From Fallopia convolvulus (lineage: Eukaryota; Streptophyta; Magnoliopsida; Caryophyllales; Polygonaceae): 64,000 nucleotides of DNA. Under the pieces are notes generated by a model that saw only the letters and a program-made list of their open reading frames with translations, made no database searches and was not told the DNA's origin. Both the position numbers and the translations under genes were made by a program. Below are positions 57,199-64,000 of the stretch, in pieces. The DNA lies in the NCBI GenBank assembly GCA_964016875.1, contig OZ024737.1:33915683-33979682 (forward strand). The letters run 5' to 3'. The number at the start of each line of letters is the position of its first letter. Position 1 is the stretch's first letter.

Positions 57199-58003
57199 TG
57201 GTTCAAGTGAGACCCACTCTTATGGTGAGACATTTGGTTTAAAGTGAGAACTAATTTCAACCATTAGATTTACATCATCACTATATAATAGATAGTCAAG
57301 ATTTTTTTTTTATTTTTTTATTTTTTTATTATTTTTTTTTCGGAATTTTTTTCCGTATTTTTATATTAAATTCTTTGTTAAATTTTTTTTAAAAAATATT
57401 AAATATGACAGTTCAATTTTTATATACTACGAGTTCATTTTTGTACACTAGAAGTTTTATTTTTTTATGTTAGGAGTTCAATTTTCATGCGCTTTGAGTT
57501 TATTTTTAAGATAATTCAATTTTCGCAAAACTAAAAAAATAGCAAAAAAAAATAAAATGAAAAAATAAAAAAAATGAAAAATGAAAAAATGAAAAATGAA
57601 AAAATTTGAGAAAAAAAGCTTTAAAAACAATAAATATGACAGTTCAATTTTTATATACTACGAGTTTATTTTTATACACTAGAAGTTCAATTTTTTTATG
57701 TTAGGAGTTCAATTTTCAATATTGTGAGAGTTCAATTTTTATATTCTACGAGTTCATTTTTTATCTATGATAAGTTCAATTTTTATGTGCTTTGAGTTTA
57801 CTTTAAAATAATTTGATTTTCGTAAAACTAAAAAAATAGCAAAAATAAAAAAAATAAAAAAAATAATGAAAAATAATAAATAAAAAAAAAATTGAAAAAA
57901 TCTTGACCATTGAATACATAATAGAGGGGTAAATTCAATGGTTGAGATTAGTCCTCATTTTAAGTAAAATGTCTTACCACAAGGGTGATTCTCACTTGAA
58001 CCA
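57199..58003. mobile_element. Element with about 110-bp terminal inverted repeats
   Basis: The left arm starts TGGTTCAAGTGAGACCCACT and the right end, inverted, reads TGGTTCAAGTGAGAATCACC. The arms pair over about 110 bp with many mismatches. The interior is AT-rich with two diverged copies of a segment containing TATATACTACGAGTT (about 57420-57530 and 57650-57800). There is no coding sequence; the long arms suggest a MULE-type non-autonomous element. Target duplications were not resolved. Confidence 0.72.
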
Positions 58004-58117
58004 TGTCCTTAAGGCAACTATTATAAAAAATTTATTGTAATATTTTATTAAGGCAACTTGGATCACCGTGGGATTGTTTCGATATGTGAACATAGCTCGC
58101 GGTTCTTACACCACACC

Positions 58118-58686
58118 CTACCAAACAGGGACGGACCTGGGCGGGGGCCTGCGGGGGCCGGTGCCCCCACTTCCCAACGACTAATAATTTATTTGTATTG
58201 TTTTAATTTCTTTTAAAGTATAAAATTAAAAAAACTAACTAATACTATAAGTATTAATTAATCTAGTTGGTCTTGACCTCGTTTTACTAGTGGAGAGTAT
58301 ATTGTTCGAATCTTATCTCTTAGTAAATTAAAATTTCTAGTTTTGTTGGTATTTTATTTGAATATGTTTTATCTATCATGTTTTTTACCCTTTTTTATTT
58401 TTTCTTCCTTAGTATAAATTAGTCTTTTTTCGATTCTAGTTTGTTAAGTTTTTAAAAACCTGAATTATGTTTTCTCTGTCAATGTATATGTTAATTTTAA
58501 AAGTACAATATGAAACGACTATTTTAACAAATTGTATTTTGTAAGATTTAACAGTCATTTTTAATTAAAAAAAGATTAAAAAAACAAATCTCGAAAACGA
58601 AGTCACTACCAACAACAACACCCTCCTAGATAATATAAGTTGTGCCCCCGCTACCAGAAGATCCTGCGTCCGTCACTGCTACCAAA
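58118..58686. mobile_element. Non-autonomous hAT element
   Basis: The body is 58126-58678 (553 bp) with CTACCAAA directly repeated on both sides (58118-58125 and 58679-58686). Ends are CAGGGACGGACC and, inverted, CAGTGACGGACG. A GC-rich stretch of GGGGGCC type follows the left end and CCCCCG precedes the right end. No transposase is present. Confidence 0.87.
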
Positions 58687-59429
58687 CCCTAAACTCTCTA
58701 TCAACAACAATGCAAGAAACCAAAAAATAACGAATAAAAACATACTGTAATTTTCAAAATTAAACGAGTTTTATTGTTCTAGTGGTTATATATAGTTTAT
58801 TGTGTTCAACCTTGTGACAAATTTAGAAACAATTGAAAACTTGTTATACTCAAATTTGGCTTTTCCCAAGTATCCATTTTGCACGCACTCTAGCTGTCTC
58901 CATATATAATAGAAGCACGTATATTGAAGCTTTTGATGAGGATTTTAATGCTCTTTCTATATGCTAACTTCCATTATAATTTATCGTAAATGTCATTTGT
59001 CAAACAATTGTAGCATCGATGAGCTAAATGATTAAAATAAGTTTTTCATTACCTAGAAAAAGTACTACCTTCGTTTCATAATATAAGGAGTTTTTTTTAC
59101 TTTTCACATTTTCAAAGATAGTCTTAAAATAGTAAGGAAGATAATTTAATTTTATAGTACTTAATAAATTAGATTATATTTTTAATGTATTTTAAATGAA
59201 TTTAAATTTTCGAAATATCTTGAAACTAGATATATTGTAAGAAGGTTAAAAAAAATTTCGAAGTATTGAAATTATTTAATATTATGTGAGCGAGTAAAAA
59301 ATCATAGCTGCCATATTATTATTTTCGTTATCGCCATAAAGGTATTTTAAGAAAATATTACGTATTTATTATCTTTTATCTATTTTTCTACCATATGGAA
59401 GATTTTATCTTACATTAAAGATAGAATTA
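58687..59429. other. Intergenic, no gene seen
   Basis: AT-rich. At about 59064 TACTACCTTCGTTTCATAAT followed by AAGGAG resembles a Stowaway terminus, but the partner end is not recognisable. Confidence 0.45.
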
Positions 59430-60016
59430 AAGTTGGAGAAAGGGAGAATATTCCTTACTTGGGCTTCAAGACAGTTGACTAGCCCTTGGAAGATAGAATT
59501 TTCGGCCCCCTACCTCTCCTTCTTCCATTATAAATACACGTCTTCGCCGTGTACAGAAAAACACATGTTGCATATTGATTGATAGACTGATATTCGCTCG
59601 GACTATTATCTCTCGCTTACTTGTTCTACCTCGACGTTCAATTCGACAATTGCTCTTCTGACTTAGGCATCGGAGGTGAATTAGAGGGTACCCGCCCCCT
59701 GTGTCCATTATTTTGCAGGTTTTTAGGTCAAAAGATCGAAGGCGGAGCGGAAGAGGATGAGTTATTAATTAGTGCATTAAAGACGAATTAAAGACAGAGT
59801 TTTTCTGTACTAACATATTAATTGAATGGAAAATAGATTATATTGTGAAAATTATTTTAGAGCTAAGAATCCCTTATATTGTTCAATAAAGTTTACCACT
59901 GTTTTCTAGCTAACTTTTATTGTTCAATCATGAATGATACAAACAATTTAGACCATCTTTCACCAAATCGAACGATTCGTGTTGATTCCAATGCCTTTAC
60001 TCATCAACTCAGCACT
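59430..60016 (+). repeat. Long direct repeat, copy 1 (probable LTR-related)
   Basis: About 580 bp, highly similar to 63297-63945. Contains a TATA-like CATTATAAATACACG at about 59526, a conserved CATCGGAGGTG...CCCGCCCCCTGTGTCC segment of the sort seen at the U5 side of plant gypsy LTRs, and the start of an open frame MNDTNNLDHLS (59930). I could not fix TG...CA ends or a target duplication. Confidence 0.7.
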
Positions 60017-60152
60017 ACTGGTGTTGATTGCAGTGCGCGCTGCGAAATCAACAACACTGGAAGCAGGGGGCAACCTTTTCAGTCCCTTGTCAAATTTAAT
60101 CCCGCCTAAGGTTGGTGCCTGGTAGCCCAAATTTGAAAACTTGATTGTGCCT

Positions 60153-60662
60153 GGTAGTGATGCGTCCCTCGTATGGGATGCGACGGATCGATCGGTGTTT
60201 GAGTAGTAGGTCTCGAATCAGCGTAGCGGAAGACTTGATTGATTGAATTATGGCTCGAACAAGTGTAAAACGAGAGCTTTGGATTGAACTATGGGCGGCG
60301 CAAGCACAAGGAAGAAATAAGGAGACAACCTCGACTCTATTAATTCCTCAAATGTGCGCTGAATAATAAATGAACTCGAGAGCTCCTTATAAAGAGGAGG
60401 CTCTCGAAACCCTAACAAGCAACAAGCTTAATGGACTAGAGTTTGCATGCAAGCAAGGCCCAACGTCCAAAAGCCCATAAAACATAAATAGTAATACTAA
60501 AAATAGCAATAACTAAATTAAGAAAGACATAAATAGAAATATGCTAAAATAGGAAAATACATAATATATGACTAAGTCCTACGCCAAGGGGGTCGCCAAG
60601 GCCTAGGGAGTCTCGGGCTGGCCGGGAAAGGGTCTGAGCCTAGGTAAGGTCGCATCAGGTAG
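60153..60662. mobile_element. Solo LTR with 5-bp target duplication
   Basis: The LTR is 60158-60657 (500 bp). It starts TGATGCGTCCC, ends GGTCGCATCA, and is flanked by GGTAG on both sides (60153-60157 and 60658-60662). TTATAAAGAGG near 60388 may be its TATA region. The TGATGC/GCATCA ends resemble the TGATAC/GTATCA ends of LTR elements A and B. The flanks themselves are two copies of a 37-bp phrase containing TTGAAAACTTGATTGTG. Confidence 0.88.
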
Positions 60663-63118
60663 CCCGGTAGCCCAAAGTTGAAAACTTGATTGTGAATCAA
60701 TAATCAATCACAATCAAAGCGAAGAAAACCTAACAAGGGAAAAGGTGGTAACATTCTCGAGCGGACCTGGAACCCGAATAAGCGGCGACGATCGATATTC
60801 GCTCAATCGGACGCATGTAGGGACCAAAATCGACCGCCAAGAAGACCGCGATCGCGGTCCGATACACCGCGAACGCGGCCCAAACAACTCAAACACCGAT
60901 CGCGGCCCGATACATCGAAGACATTCGAGAATCGACGTGCCGGAATGGGCCAGAGTAGGCTTGGAATTCAACAATAAATCTATTGACGGATTTTAAAAGA
61001 GATTCATTGAAGATGAGAAGCCCGAGAAAAAGTTTTTCATTGGGGCAAGCCTAATGAGAAATAGGCTTTTAACAAACCAACACCTATTGCGAAGTAATCG
61101 TGACCTCTCCTCATAAGTCCCATACAGTTTGCCTAGGATAAAATCGAATCTTACTTGCCATAGGCTAAACATCCTCCTAAACGTAAAGCCGATCATAAAA
61201 TCAAGCGAAACGATCCTCTATCTAGCAAACAGAAGCCTGAATCACTAGTGAATTCTAGCGCCACCGCGATCGCGGCCCCGTCGGCCGCAACCTCGACAAC
61301 CACGACCGTGGTCCGTACCACCGCGACCGCAGCCCAGGAGAAAGCAATCGCCGCATGGTTTTTTCAAAACCCGAAAACCCTAAAAGCGTTGGGGGCAATG
61401 TCCGATCTTCGCTCAAAAAATAATCAAGACTCACAGGGTGATCAAACGAAACTCCGATATTCACTTGGAGGATCAAACCCTAGAAAGTTCCAAGCAAGAC
61501 AACTTGCTCAAAGATGATCAAATCCGTGACCCAACCTCACCGTCAGAACATGGTTGCTTTTCGTGCAAGCCAAGCGAGGTTCGGATCAAGCGACGGAATA
61601 AATGGTCATAGCGCTACACAATTTGATGAAATTGATCATCATAGGGAAACAACGACGCACGTCGTTGAAACCGAGAGCAATCAAGATAGTGGGGGCATCG
61701 GCCACCATCAAGAATGAAAACGAGATTGCACTTAATACGCACTCTAGCTTCCGCTTTAAGAGAGAGACAGCGGATTCAAGGAAAGCATAATTGAATGAAG
61801 ACTTGTTGCTATCCAAGCCTTGGAGAAATAGCTAGACTAAAAGCTTTCCTTGCAAAAATCCAAGAAAAGTGCCTCATCGGTGAATCAACGATCGAAATGA
61901 CCAATCGACGGCTCCTTAGCGTTATCGGATTCGCCGATAACCGCCGCGGTCCCGAGACGGTAAATGTTGGTGAGAAGATCGAAGAAATACAAAAAGCCAA
62001 ATACGAGGAAAATTACTGCGATCGAAGAACCTCACGAGCAACAAAGACCACGATCGCGGTCAGGATCACCGCGATCGCGGCGCCCATAGGCTGCGGTCGC
62101 TGCCAATCTCCAGAATCGTTTGTTGCCTCAGTTTAAGAGTATCGTGCCCGCAGGTCCCTAAATGGCGACCGCAGTTCACCCAGAGAGCCTCGAATCGAGT
62201 TAAAATCCTTGAAATCGTACGACGTGAGTCGGAATCAAGGATTTGAGAGTAAGTGCTAGGGCATTGTAAAACCGAAAGATCAACGATGCTCGAATATTAT
62301 AGAAGAGTTCAAGCTATTCAAGAATGGACAATGATCAAGCGATCAAAACGAGTCCATTGAATGCATTGGCAACGATAGCCACTTTTGCAAGAACTGCTTA
62401 AGACCTCGATGCGCGTCGAGGCAACAGGATGTCCAACAATTTGGCATCTAAATCGAAATTGTGAGCAAGAACGTGCTTGCAACTGTGACCGCGGTCACAA
62501 GAAGTAAAACCGTGTAATGATCTTGAAGAGAAAACGCCCTTGATTTGCAACTTGGATGAGAACATTGGCCCTCGGTGTCGCCTGGGAACGGGAAGTTCTC
62601 TTAAGGGCTCATAGGTTTTGGCTATCGCCGGAGAGGATTTTATATTATTGTTATTTTTCCGGGCCACACTTGAGAAGTGTACCCCCAAGCAAGGTTGAGC
62701 CTATAATGTACAAGATCCGTGAAAGCATGTACGGATTGTACGCTGGAGATTACATTTCGGCTCTCCAAGCTCGTTTGAAAAGATATTGGTGGCCTTTTAT
62801 GTGAAAAGTGCCTAGAGAAAACCAATAAAATAATCGTCACGCTATCTCCGACCACCTCGTCTTCGCCAAGGATTATCGGGACATTGCCACTATGTAGTGC
62901 AAGGTCGGAGAACATATAAAAAGTCTCGATGGGGGAGATGCCCCCGGATTTGGAATCTCGCTCGTTTAAAAAAGCTTTTCCTTGAAAGGGAAAACCGCGG
63001 CCGCGGAATAGTCGATCGCGGCACTGTTGATCGCGCCCGCGACTTTTTGAGCCGCGATCGCGGAATCACCGACAGTCGGCCTCTTGTTGAAGGCTCCTTT
63101 GCGTGGATGTTGAGCTAA
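60663..63118 (+). pseudogene. Decayed Ty3/gypsy-like internal region with GC-rich palindromes
   Basis: At 62660-62804 the plus strand reads PHLRSVPPSKVEPIMYKIRE then a segment ending ARLKRYWWPFM. This aligns in layout with the integrase zinc-finger region of gypsy polyproteins (I-R/H-E...G-x-H-A-G...S-L...R-Q-G-Y-Y-W-P-x-M) but has lost the expected His and Cys. The rest shows short broken frames. Four perfect copies of CCGCGATCGCGG occur (60846, 61264, 62069, 63052) with many relatives. Placed between the two long direct repeats, it may be the body of one old element. Confidence 0.5.
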
Positions 63119-63296
63119 GGCTAGAATTGTTAGAACAAGATGCCTTTTTATTTTCTTTTGTTTTCTTAAAAAGCCTGGCCAGGCGCTTTTTGAACTTAAA
63201 ACGTTCTGCTCTTCCTAGTCTGTTTTGTTTGTTCTAATGATTCTACCTTAGTACTTGGCAAAGGACACGACTCAAAAATAGAGTATGCGCCCTTGG

Positions 63297-63945
63297 AAGT
63301 TAGAGAAATGGGGGAATATTCCTTACTTGGGCTTTAAGGCAGTTGACCAGCCCTTGGAAGATAGATTTTTCGGCCCCCTACCTCTCCTTATTCCATTATA
63401 AATACACGTCTTCGCCGTGTAGAGAAAGACACATGTTGCATATTGATTGATAGACTGATATTCGTTCAGGCTATTGAATACACCTATTGAGAGCTTGAAC
63501 ATGCTAATATTCGTTTAGCTCGACTGTTCAGGATCTCTCGCTTTCTTGTTGTACCTCGACGTTCAATTCGACAATTGCTCTTCTGACTTAGACATCGGAG
63601 GTGGATTAGGGGGTCCCCGCCCCCTGTGTCCATTGTTTTACAGGTTTCTAGGTCAAGAGATCGAAGGCGGAGCGGAAGAGGAGGAGTTATTAATTAGTGC
63701 ATTAAAGACGAATTGAAGGCGGAGTTTTTGTGCACTAACTTATTAATTGAATAAAAAATAGATTACATTGTGAAAATTATTTTGGAGCTAAGAATCCCTT
63801 ATACTGTTCAATAAAGTTTACCATTGTTTTCTAGCTAATTTTTATTGTTCAATCATTAATGATACAAACAATTTAGACCATCGTTCACCAAATCGAACGA
63901 TTCGTGTTGATTCCCATGCCTTTACTCCACATCAACTCAGCACAA
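63297..63945 (+). repeat. Long direct repeat, copy 2
   Basis: Same orientation as copy 1 and very similar from CTTACTTGGGCTT through CAAATCGAACGATTCGTG. It has an extra insertion of about 60 bp near 63475-63530. The ATG found in copy 1 is ATT here. It ends near the window edge, so its 3' continuation cannot be judged. Confidence 0.7.
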
Positions 63946-64000
63946 TAGGTACGTTTCCATTTTTTTAATTTCATTGATATCGTGTTGCATTTGGAATACT

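Noticed and set aside
59064..59300. Complete Stowaway MITE
   Set aside because: The left end looks right but no matching right end or TA duplication was found.

Overview
This is a eudicot plant nuclear window. It holds spliced genes with long introns, an AT-rich background and dense class I and class II transposons. I cannot name the species; an asterid is possible but not shown. Five host genes are supported. They are the 3' part of RAD50 (+, 589-7050), a GH5 beta-glucosidase-like gene (-, 7954-10532), a single-exon UGT90A-like glycosyltransferase (-, 18397-19794), a two-exon Ole e 1-like gene (+, 41110-42196), and a plastid-type 2,3-bisphosphoglycerate-dependent phosphoglycerate mutase (+, 50174-54045). 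Splicing was worked out by hand. Reading frames close exactly in all five, so these genes look intact, although RAD50 is cut by the window edge.

Layout: 1-10.6 kb is genic, with RAD50 and GH5 convergent. From 10.6 to 18 kb lie a solo LTR with a perfect 5-bp target duplication, a compact non-autonomous LTR element, and two nested Helitrons. The UGT gene follows. From 20 to 26 kb lie a third Helitron, a short poly(A) retroelement, and a broken RTE-type LINE with a complete small LTR element inside it, followed by a SINE. From 26 to 33.7 kb there are MITEs, Harbinger debris and a decayed L1-type LINE split by a long-inverted-repeat element. A near-complete 6,973-bp PIF/Harbinger element occupies 33758-40730, only about 380 bp upstream of the Ole e 1-like start codon. 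From 43 to 50 kb there is LINE debris, a near-perfect 68-bp hairpin and a GC-extreme hAT-type MITE. After the phosphoglycerate mutase gene come a long-TIR element, a second hAT MITE, a pair of long direct repeats, another solo LTR and a decayed Ty3/gypsy-like internal region carrying a repeated CCGCGATCGCGG palindrome.

The host genes do not form a pathway; they are ordinary neighbours. The transposons explain most of the remaining structure. Many are delimited here to the base by terminal motifs and target-site duplications, several nested so that the order of insertion can be read. The most unusual features are a third, spliced, opposite-strand reading frame in the Harbinger element (acidic, coiled-coil, C-terminal membrane segment), the empty-site paralogue of that insertion next to it, the palindrome series near 61-63 kb, and a family of small LTR elements that keep PBS, PPT and a gag-like fragment but no pol.
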